64,000 nt of DNA from contig JBCCHV010000001.1 of NCBI GenBank assembly GCA_039028635.1, positions 186,001 through 250,000 on the forward strand. The letters are read 5' to 3'. Shown here piece by piece: positions 52,096-61,253 of the stretch. Numbering within the stretch: position 1 is the stretch's first letter; each line of letters begins with the position of its first letter. The position numbers and the translations under genes were made by a program. The notes beneath the pieces are model-generated. The model worked only from the letters and a program-made list of their open reading frames with translations, did not search any database and had not been told where the DNA came from. Origin of the DNA: Acidobacteriota bacterium (GTDB taxonomy: Bacteria; Acidobacteriota; Thermoanaerobaculia; Multivoradales; JBCCEF01).

Positions 52096-54315
52096 ATGAT
52101 CGTTTCCATGGCTGCGCGATTCCTTCTCCTGACCGTGCTTCTCGCCCTACTCGGCGCTCCGCTCTGGGGCGTCGGGGGTAAATGGACCCCGGAACAAATC
52201 CTCGACCACGATCCCGGTTGGCTGCGCAAGCTCGGCCTCATCCTGCCGCCGGAGGACCTCTGGAGCGCCCAAGGCGGCGGGCTCCTCGAGGCGATCGTTC
52301 AGATCAATGGCTGCTCCTCGGGCTTTGTCTCCGACGACGGTCTCCTGATCACCAATCATCACTGCGTTTTCTCGCTGCTGCAGGAGCACAGCACGGCGCA
52401 GCGAGACCTGATCACCGACGGCTTCCTGGCCGCCGATCGCAGCAGCGAGCTGCCCGGTACCGGGGCCCGCGCCACGGTGCCGCACCGCTTCGTCGACGTC
52501 ACCGCCGAAGTGGAAGCGGCCCTCGCCGGCATCGACGACGACGCGGCGCGGTTTCGCGCCGCCGAGAGCAAACGCCAGGAGCTGGTCTCGACCTGCGAGA
52601 CCAAGCCGTCTCGCCGCTGTCGGGTGGCGACCTACGACGATGGCGTGCAGTACGTTCTGATCGAATCTCTCGAGCTGCCGGACGTGCGCCTGGTCTACGC
52701 GCCGCCGCGTTGGGTGGGAGAGTTCGGGGGCGAAACGGACAACTGGTCCTGGCCGCGCCATGCCGGCGACTTCGCCCTGCTGCGGGTCTATGCGGACGGC
52801 GACAACCAGCCGGCGGTGCAACGCGCCGAAAACCAGCCCTACCGGCCGAAACGCTCCCTGCGGATCGCTCGTCAGCCCTTGGCCGCCGGCAGCTTCGTGA
52901 TGGTCGCCGGCTACCCGGGGCAGACCCACCGATCGCTGGTCGCGGGCGAGATGGCGATCCTCGCCGAGCTCTTCTATCCGCGACGGGCCGAGCTCTACCG
53001 TGGTTGGATCGACATCATGCAGGCCCAGGCAGCCGCCGATCCGAAGGCCGCGATCCTGCTGGCGGACCGCGTCAAGAGCCTCGAAAATCGCCAAAAGAAC
53101 GCCCGCGGACAGATCGCCGGCCTCGAGCGCGGGGCCCTCCTGGCCAACAAGCGCGCCTTTGAGAAAGAGGCCCTGGCGGCGGCGGATGAAGCCGCCCGCG
53201 CCGCCTACGACGCCCTGACCGAAGGCGCCGAGAGCCACCGGCGCCACGGCTGGGAGCAGGAATTCCTGGTCACCGAGCTCCGCCGACGGGTACTGCCCCT
53301 GGCCCTCGCCCTCGACATCACGCGCGGATCGATCGAGGCTGCCAAGGCCGATGTCGACCGCGATCCGCGTTATCAGGAGCGCAATCGCGCCCGCCGGCTG
53401 GCCTTCCAGGAACGCAGCCAGAAGCGCCTCCATCAACCCACCGAGATCCTGATGATGGCCGATCTCCTGGGCCGGCTGCGGCAGCATGGCGCCGAGCTCA
53501 CGATTCTCGAACGCTGGCTGCCGGCGGGTGCCTCGCCGCAGGCGGTGGCCGAAGAGCTCCTCGCCGGCTCGCAGATCTGGGATTCCACCAACCGCCGTGC
53601 CCTCTTCGAGACCCCGGTGGCGGAGCTGCGCCGGCAGAGCGCCGATGAGCCGCTCCTGGCCTTCACCTTCGACCTCGTGCAGGATCTCGAGAAGCTCGAG
53701 GCGGCGGCCGACGCCCGGGCCGGTGCCGCCTTGCGCTGGCGCCCCACCTGGCGGCGCTTTCTGGCTCGCCATCTCGGCCAGCCGATCGATCCCGATGCCA
53801 ACGGCACGCTGCGGGTGAGCCTGGCCGAGATCAAGGGCTTCCGGCCCCGGGACGGGGTCTGGATGGAGCCCTTCACGCGCGTCAAGGGCATCGTCGAGAA
53901 ACACACCGGTGTCGAGCCTTTCGGGGCCCCGCAGTCGATTCTGGACGCGGCCGCCGCGGCTCCCGAGAGCCGTTGGGCGTCGAAGAACCTGCGCGATGTG
54001 CCGGTCGGCTTCCTGGCCACCGGAGATACCACCGGCGGCAGCTCCGGCAGCCCCGTCCTCAATGGCCGGGGCGAGCTCGTCGGAGTGAACTTCGACCGCG
54101 TCTGGGAGAACGTCGCCAACGACTTCGGTTACAACCCGGAGATCGCGCGCAATGTCAGCGCCGACGTTCGCTACCTGCTGTGGAACCTCGAGATTCTCGA
54201 CAGCGATCCGGCGCGGGCGCTGATCGAGGAGCTGGGGGTGGGCGAGGAGGCTCCGGAGGATCCCGCCCGGGCGGTGCTCGAAGCCTTCGGCGTTTCTCCC
54301 GGCAGCGGTCCTTGA
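52096..54315 (+). CDS. S46-family dipeptidyl peptidase (DPP7/DPP11-like)
   Basis: A 739-residue secreted serine peptidase, full family length. Signal peptide at residues 5-25. Catalytic triad contexts are all visible: His in LLITNHHCVFS, Asp in ETDNWSWPRHAGDFALLR, and Ser in TGGSSGSPVLN. A long helical domain (about 330-580) caps the chymotrypsin-like core, as in this family. The residue thought to set P1 preference lies in VNFDR; an Arg here resembles DPP11 (acidic P1), but this is inference. It removes dipeptides from peptide N-termini in the periplasm. ATG 52096 and 52108 are both possible starts. Confidence 0.92.
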   Translation: MIVSMAARFLLLTVLLALLGAPLWGVGGKWTPEQILDHDPGWLRKLGLILPPEDLWSAQGGGLLEAIVQINGCSSGFVSDDGLLITNHHCVFSLLQEHSTAQRDLITDGFLAADRSSELPGTGARATVPHRFVDVTAEVEAALAGIDDDAARFRAAESKRQELVSTCETKPSRRCRVATYDDGVQYVLIESLELPDVRLVYAPPRWVGEFGGETDNWSWPRHAGDFALLRVYADGDNQPAVQRAENQPYRPKRSLRIARQPLAAGSFVMVAGYPGQTHRSLVAGEMAILAELFYPRRAELYRGWIDIMQAQAAADPKAAILLADRVKSLENRQKNARGQIAGLERGALLANKRAFEKEALAAADEAARAAYDALTEGAESHRRHGWEQEFLVTELRRRVLPLALALDITRGSIEAAKADVDRDPRYQERNRARRLAFQERSQKRLHQPTEILMMADLLGRLRQHGAELTILERWLPAGASPQAVAEELLAGSQIWDSTNRRALFETPVAELRRQSADEPLLAFTFDLVQDLEKLEAAADARAGAALRWRPTWRRFLARHLGQPIDPDANGTLRVSLAEIKGFRPRDGVWMEPFTRVKGIVEKHTGVEPFGAPQSILDAAAAAPESRWASKNLRDVPVGFLATGDTTGGSSGSPVLNGRGELVGVNFDRVWENVANDFGYNPEIARNVSADVRYLLWNLEILDSDPARALIEELGVGEEAPEDPARAVLEAFGVSPGSGP

Positions 54316-54505
54316 TGGGCTAGCCTTCGAGGCCCGCTGCCGTGACCGGTTGCCCGCACCGGCACCGGCTTCCTTGTTGAAGGCAAGCGCGAGCCCTCGG
54401 CAGGGATCTCTGGGCCGGGCTCCGGCGGCGCCCGCCATCGGGCGATGCCACCGCATCGCCATATTGCGCCTCGCTTCTCCCCGCGGAAGGCGTAGAATCG
54501 CTCCG

Positions 54506-55867
54506 ATGCTCGACACCCTTCAGGCGCCCAAGAGCCTGCCCCACAGCGAGGAGTCGGAACGCGCCGTGCTCGCCGCGGTGCTCATCGACCCGCGCATACT
54601 GCCGACCATCTCCGGTCGTCTGCGCTCCGAAGACTTCTATTACGAGCGCAATCAGGTGATCTACCAGGCGATGGTGGATCTTCAGAACGAGGGCGTCGAC
54701 GTCGACCAGCGCACCCTCCAGGCGACGCTCGAGCAGCGCGCCGAGTTCGAGCGCGTCGGCGGGGTGGCCTACCTCGCCAGCCTCGACCTCGACCTGCCGG
54801 ACCTCGGCCGCATCGAGACCTACGTCGAGATCGTCAAGGAGCGTTCCGTTCGCCGCCGCCTGATCGAAGCCTCGGGCGAGATCATTCGCGATTGCCTGGA
54901 CGGCGGCCTGGTGGCCCAGGAAGCCCTCGGCAAGGCGGAGCAGGCGGTCCTCGGCCTCGGCGAGGAGGCGATCCAGAAGGGCTTCGCCAGCATCGGCGAG
55001 ATCTTCCACCAGACCCTCGAGGACCTCGAAGAGCGACCCGGCGCGACCCTCATCGGCGTGCCCACCGGCTTCACCAAGCTCGACGAGATCACCCACGGCC
55101 TGAATCGCGGCAACCTGATCATCATCGCCGGCCGGCCGGGCATGGGAAAGACCAGCTTCGCCCTCAACATTGCGCAGAACGTCGCGCTGCGAGAAAAGCG
55201 CGGTGTCGCCGTCTTCAGCCTCGAGATGTCGCAGCAGGAGCTCGCCCTGCGCGTCCTCTGCTCCGAGGCGGACGTGCCGTTCTTCAAGATCCGCACCGGC
55301 CACCTGTCACAGAACGAGTGGGGCCGCATCATCCAAACCGTGCGCAAGACCACGGCGGCGCCTCTTTACATCGACGATTCCCCCAATCCCAGCCTGCTCG
55401 AGATCGCCTCCAAGTCTCGCCGGCTGAAGGCCGAGAAGGGCCTCGACCTGGTGATCCTGGACTACCTCCAGCTGATGCAGGCGGGGGGCAAGTACGAGAA
55501 CCGGAACCTCGAGATCGCGGCCATCAGCCGGGGCATGAAGCAGCTCGCCAAGGAGCTCGACATCCCGGTCATCGCCCTCTCCCAGCTCTCCCGCCAGCCG
55601 GAGCGGCGCGGCGGCGATCACCGTCCCCAGCTCGCCGACCTGCGCGAGAGCGGATCGATCGAGCAGGACGCCGACATCGTGGCCTTCGTCTACCGGGACG
55701 AGATCTACAATCCCGACGACGAAGAGGTCAAAGGTCTCGCCGAGCTCATCCTCGCCAAGCACCGCAACGGCCAGACCGGGACCGTCGAGATGGTCTTCGT
55801 AGGCGACATCACCTCGTTCAAGAACCCCGACCCGCATGGTTTCGACTCCCAGTTTCCTCCCGCCTGA
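54506..55867 (+). CDS. dnaB: Replicative DNA helicase DnaB
   Basis: A 453-residue helicase of standard length. The N-terminal domain (about 1-130, 'LPHSEESERAVLAAVLIDP') is followed by the RecA-like domain with Walker A AGRPGMGKTSFAL, Walker B LVILDYLQLM and motifs IALSQLSR and LADLRESGSIEQDAD. It unwinds DNA at the replication fork. The last 32 bases overlap the alanine racemase gene, which begins in another frame. A dnaB-alr order is common in bacteria. Confidence 0.97.
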   Translation: MLDTLQAPKSLPHSEESERAVLAAVLIDPRILPTISGRLRSEDFYYERNQVIYQAMVDLQNEGVDVDQRTLQATLEQRAEFERVGGVAYLASLDLDLPDLGRIETYVEIVKERSVRRRLIEASGEIIRDCLDGGLVAQEALGKAEQAVLGLGEEAIQKGFASIGEIFHQTLEDLEERPGATLIGVPTGFTKLDEITHGLNRGNLIIIAGRPGMGKTSFALNIAQNVALREKRGVAVFSLEMSQQELALRVLCSEADVPFFKIRTGHLSQNEWGRIIQTVRKTTAAPLYIDDSPNPSLLEIASKSRRLKAEKGLDLVILDYLQLMQAGGKYENRNLEIAAISRGMKQLAKELDIPVIALSQLSRQPERRGGDHRPQLADLRESGSIEQDADIVAFVYRDEIYNPDDEEVKGLAELILAKHRNGQTGTVEMVFVGDITSFKNPDPHGFDSQFPPA

Positions 55868-57089
55868 GGCCGATCGCGAAGCAGACTCTTCGCCCCGCGG
55901 TCTGTCGGGAGCGCTGCGGCCTGCCTGGGTCGAGGTCGATCTCGACGCCCTGGTGGGCAACTTCGAGCGCCTGCGCCGAACCGTGGCGCCGTCTCGGGTG
56001 ATGGCCGTGCTCAAGGCCGACGCCTATGGCCACGGGGCTCCCTTCGCCGCCCGCGCCCTCGCCCGGGCGGGGGTCGATTGGATCGCCGTCGCCCTCCTCG
56101 AGGAAGGCGCCGAGCTGCGCCGAGCCGGGGTCGAGCAGCCGATCCTGGTGCTCGGCACGGCGCAGCGGCCCCAGCTACCGCTCTATCGCCGCTACAGCCT
56201 GACGCCGACCCTCTCGAGCCTCGACCAGATCGACCTGTGGAGGGCCTTCGGAGAAGAGGTTCGCCGCCGCCAGCCGGTGCACCTCAAGGTAGACACCGGC
56301 ATGAACCGCCTGGGCGTCGCCACCGACCAGATTCCTCGCGCCCTCGAGCTGCTGCGAAGCGATCGACACCTCGAGCTCAGCGGCTTGATCACCCACTTTG
56401 CCGAGGCCGACACTCCGGCGAGCCCGAGCAACGCCGCCCAGCAGAGGCGGTTCGAGGCGGTTCTCGACCAGCTGACGGCGGCGGAGCGGTCGCGCCTGCT
56501 GATCCATGCCGCCAACAGCGCCGCCGGCCTCCATCATCCCGCCAGCCGGCACCAGCTGGTGCGCTTCGGCCTCGCCCTCTTCGGCCTCGACCCGGCCGAT
56601 CGCGAAGCCGCGAGAGGCGCTCCCGGCGATCTCGAACCGGTGATGTCGGTGGTCACCCGCATCGTGCAGCGACGCACCCTCGAGGCGGGCGCCGCGGTCG
56701 GTTACGGCGGCCGCTGGCGGGCCGAGCGGCCTTCCGAGATCGCCGTCGTGCCGGTGGGTTACGCGGATGGCTACGCCTGGCGTTTGACGCCGGGGGCCCG
56801 CGCCCTGGTCGGTGGCACTTCGGCACCGCTGGTGGGCTCCGTGACCATGGACATGTCGATGATCGACGTCACCGGGCTCGGCGCCGAGGTCGGCGACGAG
56901 GTCGTCCTGCTGGGCCGCCGCGGCGACCACGCGATCGACGCCTGGGACCTCGCCGAGTCGGCCGGCACCATTCCCTGGGAAATGCTCTGCCTGCTGGGTT
57001 TGCGGATGCCGCGTCGCTACCGTTCCGAGGGACGCATCGAGGAGGTCTCGGCGCGTTTCAGCAGCAGCCGCGGCCAAGGCCTGTGGTGA
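55836..57089 (+). CDS. alr: Alanine racemase
   Basis: A 417-residue PLP enzyme with the lysine motif AVLKADAYGHG (K60) and the second catalytic Tyr in AAVGYGGRW (Y290), plus the substrate patch 'VDTGMNRLG'. It makes D-alanine for peptidoglycan. The ATG lies inside the end of dnaB (32-base overlap), so the first ~30 residues, which are low complexity, may be extra; a start nearer residue 27 would also fit the family. The stop overlaps the GTG of mlaE. Confidence 0.95.
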   Translation: MVSTPSFLPPEADREADSSPRGLSGALRPAWVEVDLDALVGNFERLRRTVAPSRVMAVLKADAYGHGAPFAARALARAGVDWIAVALLEEGAELRRAGVEQPILVLGTAQRPQLPLYRRYSLTPTLSSLDQIDLWRAFGEEVRRRQPVHLKVDTGMNRLGVATDQIPRALELLRSDRHLELSGLITHFAEADTPASPSNAAQQRRFEAVLDQLTAAERSRLLIHAANSAAGLHHPASRHQLVRFGLALFGLDPADREAARGAPGDLEPVMSVVTRIVQRRTLEAGAAVGYGGRWRAERPSEIAVVPVGYADGYAWRLTPGARALVGGTSAPLVGSVTMDMSMIDVTGLGAEVGDEVVLLGRRGDHAIDAWDLAESAGTIPWEMLCLLGLRMPRRYRSEGRIEEVSARFSSSRGQGLW

Positions 57090-57823
57090 GCCGCTTTTTC
57101 ACCGAGGTCGGCCGCCTGTTCTTGATGCTGGGACAGGTGCTGCGCTGGACGCCGCGCCCGCCCTGGGAGGTGCGCGAGCTGCTGCGCCAGATGGTGCGGG
57201 TTGGCCTCGACTCGATTCCGGTCGTCCTCCTGACCGCCCTGTTCACCGGCATGGTGCTGGCCCTGCAGACCTTCAACACGCTGCAGCGCTTCAACGCCGA
57301 AGGCTTCGTCGGCTCGCTGGTGGCCCTCTCGATGGTGCGCGAGCTGTCGCCGGTGATCGGTGGCCTGATCGTCGCCGGCCGCTGCGGCTCGGCGATGGGC
57401 GCCGAGCTCGGCACCATGCGGGTGACGGAGCAGATCGACGCTCTCGAGGTGATGGCGACCAATCCAATTCACTACCTGGTGGTGCCGCGGGTTTGGGCGA
57501 CGACCCTAACCTTGCCGATGTTGGTGATGATGGGCAACGCCGTGGGGATCTGGGGTGGCTATCTGATCGCGGTGGTCCTGTTGGGCGCCAACCCGGTCAC
57601 CTACATGGAGAACACCTTCCAGTTCCTCGACCTCAACGACGTCGCCTCGGGGTTGATCAAGGCGGCCGTCTTCGGTCTCCTGATCGCCGTCATCGGCTGC
57701 CAGAAGGGCTACTACACGGAAGGCGGCGCCGAAGGCGTCGGGCGCTCGACCACCGAAGCGGTGGTGATGGCCTCGATCGCCATCCTGTTCTCGGACCTAA
57801 TCCTGACCAAGTTGCTTTTCTAG
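57086..57823 (+). CDS. mlaE: MlaE/YrbE-family ABC permease
   Basis: A 245-residue inner-membrane permease with the MlaE hallmarks: 'ALFTGMVLALQ', 'VRELSPVIGGLIVAGRCGSAMGAELGTMRVTEQIDALEVM' and about five helices. The GTG overlaps the alr stop by 4 bases. It forms the membrane part of an ABC system for phospholipid transport between the two membranes, with the next two genes. Confidence 0.95.
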   Translation: MSRFFTEVGRLFLMLGQVLRWTPRPPWEVRELLRQMVRVGLDSIPVVLLTALFTGMVLALQTFNTLQRFNAEGFVGSLVALSMVRELSPVIGGLIVAGRCGSAMGAELGTMRVTEQIDALEVMATNPIHYLVVPRVWATTLTLPMLVMMGNAVGIWGGYLIAVVLLGANPVTYMENTFQFLDLNDVASGLIKAAVFGLLIAVIGCQKGYYTEGGAEGVGRSTTEAVVMASIAILFSDLILTKLLF

Positions 57824-57826
57824 GCC

Positions 57827-58582
57827 GTGGAAACCTCCTCCAAGATCCGCCTGCGCGGCGTCCGCAAGGCCTTCGGTCCGAAGGTCGTCCTCGCCGGCCT
57901 CGACCTCGACATCCAAGAAGGGGAGTCGCTGGTGGTGATCGGCGGCTCGGGCAGCGGCAAGAGCGTGCTGCTCAAGCACCTGATCGGCTTGATGGCGCCC
58001 GATTCCGGCAGCGTCGAGGTCGACGGCGTCGATCTCGCCAGCCTCTCCAGCGCCGAGCTGACGCACTTTCGCCGGCGCTACGGCATGGCCTTCCAGGAGG
58101 GCGCCCTGTTCGACTCGATGACGGTCTTCGAGAACGTCGCCTTCCCGCTGCGCCGACGCCGTGAGCTCAGCGTTGCCGAGATCGAGGCCCGGGTCTCCGG
58201 TTGCCTCGACGTCGTCCGCCTCGACGGCGTCGACGACAAGATGCCGGGCCAGCTCTCCGGCGGCATGCGCCGGCGCGTCGGCTTCGCCCGCGCCATCGCC
58301 CTCGAGCCAGACATTCTGCTCTTCGACGAGCCGACCACCGGTCTCGATCCGATCACCACGGCGCTGATCGACGACGTCATCACCCGCATGCTCGATCGCC
58401 TCGGCTCGACCGCCATCACCATCACCCACGACATGACCAGCGCCTTTCGCATCGCCGACCGCATCGGCCTCCTTGCCGGCGGCCGGATCGTCGCCCTGGC
58501 GCCGCCGAAGGAATTCCAGGAGCTGCCGGATCCGCGGGTTCAGCAGTTCATTCACGGCAAGGCGGAAGGCCCCCTCGCCTGA
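57827..58582 (+). CDS. mlaF: MlaF-family ABC ATPase
   Basis: A 251-residue ATPase with Walker A GGSGSGKS, signature LSGGM, Walker B ILLFDEPTTGLDP and switch His in TITHD. The family-specific QEGALFDS Q-loop is present. The start is GTG, 3 bases after the mlaE stop. It drives the Mla-type lipid transporter. Confidence 0.96.
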   Translation: METSSKIRLRGVRKAFGPKVVLAGLDLDIQEGESLVVIGGSGSGKSVLLKHLIGLMAPDSGSVEVDGVDLASLSSAELTHFRRRYGMAFQEGALFDSMTVFENVAFPLRRRRELSVAEIEARVSGCLDVVRLDGVDDKMPGQLSGGMRRRVGFARAIALEPDILLFDEPTTGLDPITTALIDDVITRMLDRLGSTAITITHDMTSAFRIADRIGLLAGGRIVALAPPKEFQELPDPRVQQFIHGKAEGPLA

Positions 58583-58599
58583 GCACCCAGGAGAACCCG

Positions 58600-60075
58600 A
58601 TGACCCAGGCCATCAAAGTCGGAATCTTCGCCACCGTGGCGCTCCTCGTGTTGATGTATTTCGTGATTCGCATCGAGGACCTCAATCCCTTCGCGCCGGA
58701 TCAGCAGGTGGTCGAAGCGGTGTTCGATACGGTCGCCGGTCTCGACGACAAGGCGCCGGTGCGCATCGCCGGCGTGCGGGTCGGCCGGGTCGACGGGATC
58801 CGCCTCGAGGGCCGTCGGGCTCGGGTCCGCCTTCTGCTCGAGCAGCCGGTGCCGCTGACTGCTGGGAGCGAGGCCCACATCTCGAACCTCGGGCTCCTCG
58901 GCGACAAGTACATCGAGCTGATGCTCGGCCCCGAGGGCGCGCCGGAGCTGGCGGCGGGGGAGCCCCTGGTCGGGGTGACGCCGCCGTCCTTCGACGACGC
59001 CATGGCGAAGCTCGGCGACATCGGCGACTCGATCCAGAACGTTACCGATTCCCTCGCCGACCCGGCCGGCGGCGGCTCCCTGGCGCGGCTCCTCGACAAC
59101 CTCGAGGCCACCACCGCCGAGATCCGCTCGCTGGTGGCCGACAACCGCCAGCAGCTTTCCGGTACGATCCGCAACTTCGAGAGCGCCAGCGGTACCCTCG
59201 CCAGCGAGCTGCCGGTGCTGGCGGAGAAGATCGCCACCCTGGTCGACTCCCTGACCTCGGTGGTGTCCGAGAATCGCGATCAGCTCGCCGGCAGCCTGGG
59301 AAATATCGAGACCCTCTCCGCCAGCCTGCAGACTTCGGCCGAGAACCTCAACACCATCACCGATCGCCTGGCCCGCGGCGAGGGCACCCTCGGCAAGCTC
59401 CTCACCAGCGACGAGATGCACGACGAGATCGTCGACACCCTGGGCTCCATCGAGGGCGGCGTCGACACCCTGTCGGACACCCTCGGCCGAGTCGGCGATC
59501 TCAAGCTCGATCTCGAGCTCGGCGGCTTCTACCTGCAGGATGCGGAGGAGTACCAGGGCTCCCTCGCCCTGCAGCTCGATCCCGGCCGCGGCAGCAATCG
59601 GCTGTACAAGATCGCCCTCGTCGAGAACGCCGTCGGAGACGAGTTCTTGAAGACCCAGCGGGTCACCGAAACCCTCCCCGACGGCAGCACCGAGGTGCGC
59701 ACCATCGAGACCTTGACCACCGAGGACGAGGCCGTTTTCTCGGCCCTGCTAGGGGTTCGCCTGCGCAACGAATCGCGCCTCTGGGCCGGCCTCATCGAAG
59801 ACAACTTCGGCGTCGCCATCGAGTATCCCGTCCCCACCCTCGACCGCCGCCTGTGGCTCGACCTCGAAGCCTTCGACTTCGACCGCGAGGGCGATCGCGA
59901 CCCCCACCTGCGGCTCACCACGCGCTACTTCGTCAACCGCAACGTCTACCTGATGGGGGGCTACGACGATCCCCTCGAAAGCGACCGCGACTCCTTCTTC
60001 TTCGGCGGCGGCATCCGCTGGAACGACGACAACCTGAAGTACCTCCTCGGCTCCGTCCCGACCGGCGGCTTCTAG
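58600..60075 (+). CDS. mlaD: MlaD/MCE-domain substrate-binding protein with C-terminal beta-rich domain
   Basis: A 491-residue protein. An N-terminal helix (8-25) anchors it; the MCE domain covers about 33-125 ('DTVAGLDDKAPVRIAGVRVGRV'), followed by a coiled, heptad-like region (about 150-300) and a beta-rich C-terminus of about 170 residues (ending FFGGGIRWNDDNLKYLLG) that resembles barrel strands. E. coli MlaD is only 183 residues, so this is the long form that may span the periplasm. AGGAGA precedes the ATG. It is the last gene of the operon and its stop is part of a long inverted repeat. Confidence 0.88.
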   Translation: MTQAIKVGIFATVALLVLMYFVIRIEDLNPFAPDQQVVEAVFDTVAGLDDKAPVRIAGVRVGRVDGIRLEGRRARVRLLLEQPVPLTAGSEAHISNLGLLGDKYIELMLGPEGAPELAAGEPLVGVTPPSFDDAMAKLGDIGDSIQNVTDSLADPAGGGSLARLLDNLEATTAEIRSLVADNRQQLSGTIRNFESASGTLASELPVLAEKIATLVDSLTSVVSENRDQLAGSLGNIETLSASLQTSAENLNTITDRLARGEGTLGKLLTSDEMHDEIVDTLGSIEGGVDTLSDTLGRVGDLKLDLELGGFYLQDAEEYQGSLALQLDPGRGSNRLYKIALVENAVGDEFLKTQRVTETLPDGSTEVRTIETLTTEDEAVFSALLGVRLRNESRLWAGLIEDNFGVAIEYPVPTLDRRLWLDLEAFDFDREGDRDPHLRLTTRYFVNRNVYLMGGYDDPLESDRDSFFFGGGIRWNDDNLKYLLGSVPTGGF

Positions 60076-60253
60076 TCCGCCCTTCTCACGAGGTTTCCTC
60101 GCGAGAGGGCGTAGGTTCTTGAAGATGCAAGGCATCCGTCGCTGCCACGACGCCGCCGTACTCGACGTGCTGAGGAGAGCAGGCGACGGATAACGCAGCA
60201 GAATCGGGGACCTACGGACGCGCAGCGGAAAGATGGTGAGAAGGGCGGGCTAG
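60072..60253 (+). ncRNA. Putative structured RNA or terminator element, copy B
   Basis: Between convergent mlaD and AraC genes. Outer arms at 60072-60089 and 60236-60253 pair over 18 positions (17 Watson-Crick, one G-T) and include both stop codons. Inside: CGTAGGTTC (60110-60118) with GGACCTACG (60208-60216); ATCCGTCGC (60134-60142) with GCGACGGAT (60183-60191); and the block ACTCGACGTGCTG-AGGAG (60160-60177), also found in copy A at 10486-10505. GAAGATGnAAGnCAT (60121-60135) is common to both. It could be a bidirectional terminator, a 3'-end RNA or an independent RNA. Confidence 0.55.
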
Positions 60254-61110
60254 CCTCGATAAAGGGCGCGGAAGGCCGAGGGGGTGGTGCCGATCAGCCG
60301 CTTGAAGAACTTCACGAAGTTGGTCGCTTCGGAAAACCCCAGTCGCAGCGCGATGGTCTCGACGGCGAGGTCCGTGTGCACCAGCAGGCGCTGGCCTTCG
60401 AGGGCGACGCGGCGGTCGATGTGGGCCTTGGCGCCGATTCCCACTATCCGCCGGCACCAGCGCGACAGGGTCTTTTCGGAATAGCCCAGGGTGCGGGCAT
60501 ACCAGGCCAGGTCGCGGTGGTGGGTGAGCTGCTCTTCGAGCAGACTTTCGAAGGCCTCGAATGGCTCGCTCACCGGGAGACCCTGACGATCGAGCTGCCG
60601 CCGGACGGCGCCCTCGCAGAGCTCCAAGAGGGCCGGCAGGAGTCGCCACACGACGCGGTCCGGGGCCGCGCTCAGCTCGCGAACCTGAAGGTCGAGCATC
60701 AGATCCACCAGCTTCCGGAGGGCGTCGAAGTCTTCCGGCGTCGGGACGATTCGTGCCGGCCAGCGGCGCGGTGGCGCCTCGGCACCGCAGACTTCGGGCT
60801 GGAAGAGGGCGACGAAGCCGGCCAGGTCATGCTCGCCATCGAAGCGCTGCACCTGACCCGGAGCGACGTGCACCAGGGCGCCCGCCTCGACCGGGTGCTG
60901 ATCGAAATCCACCATGTGCCAGCCGGCACCGCCGGTGATCACCAACAGGAGGTGGAAACCGGTGCGATGAGCCCGGAAGATCGAGTGATCGAGCGAGCGT
61001 CGTCGCAGCTCTTCGAGGATCAGAACCTCGACTCCGAAGGCCGCCCGCTGGCCGCCGTCGAAGGGGACGGCCGGAACGCTTCTAGGGGTCGATTGTCCGT
61101 TTTTGACCAT
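60250..61110 (-). CDS. AraC-family transcriptional regulator
   Basis: A 286-residue regulator with an N-terminal cupin-like sensing domain (about 30-130) and a C-terminal double helix-turn-helix (about 190-286: 'LAWYARTLGYSEKTLSRWCRRIVGI' and 'IALRLGFSEATNFVKFFKRLIGTTPSAFR'). It is divergent from the SnoaL-like gene and may regulate it. The inducer is unknown. Confidence 0.92.
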   Translation of the reverse strand: MVKNGQSTPRSVPAVPFDGGQRAAFGVEVLILEELRRRSLDHSIFRAHRTGFHLLLVITGGAGWHMVDFDQHPVEAGALVHVAPGQVQRFDGEHDLAGFVALFQPEVCGAEAPPRRWPARIVPTPEDFDALRKLVDLMLDLQVRELSAAPDRVVWRLLPALLELCEGAVRRQLDRQGLPVSEPFEAFESLLEEQLTHHRDLAWYARTLGYSEKTLSRWCRRIVGIGAKAHIDRRVALEGQRLLVHTDLAVETIALRLGFSEATNFVKFFKRLIGTTPSAFRALYRG

Positions 61111-61253
61111 CGAACGTCAGCTTACGACCTGGCGAGGTGGCGAGTCCAGGCGTAGCGTTCTCCTGTCGCAGGGGTTGCGACCGACACTCGACAGAAATAC
61201 TTAAGAGTCCGGGGTGTTCGAAAAGCGCCTCGCACCTTGCCAGGAGACCGACC

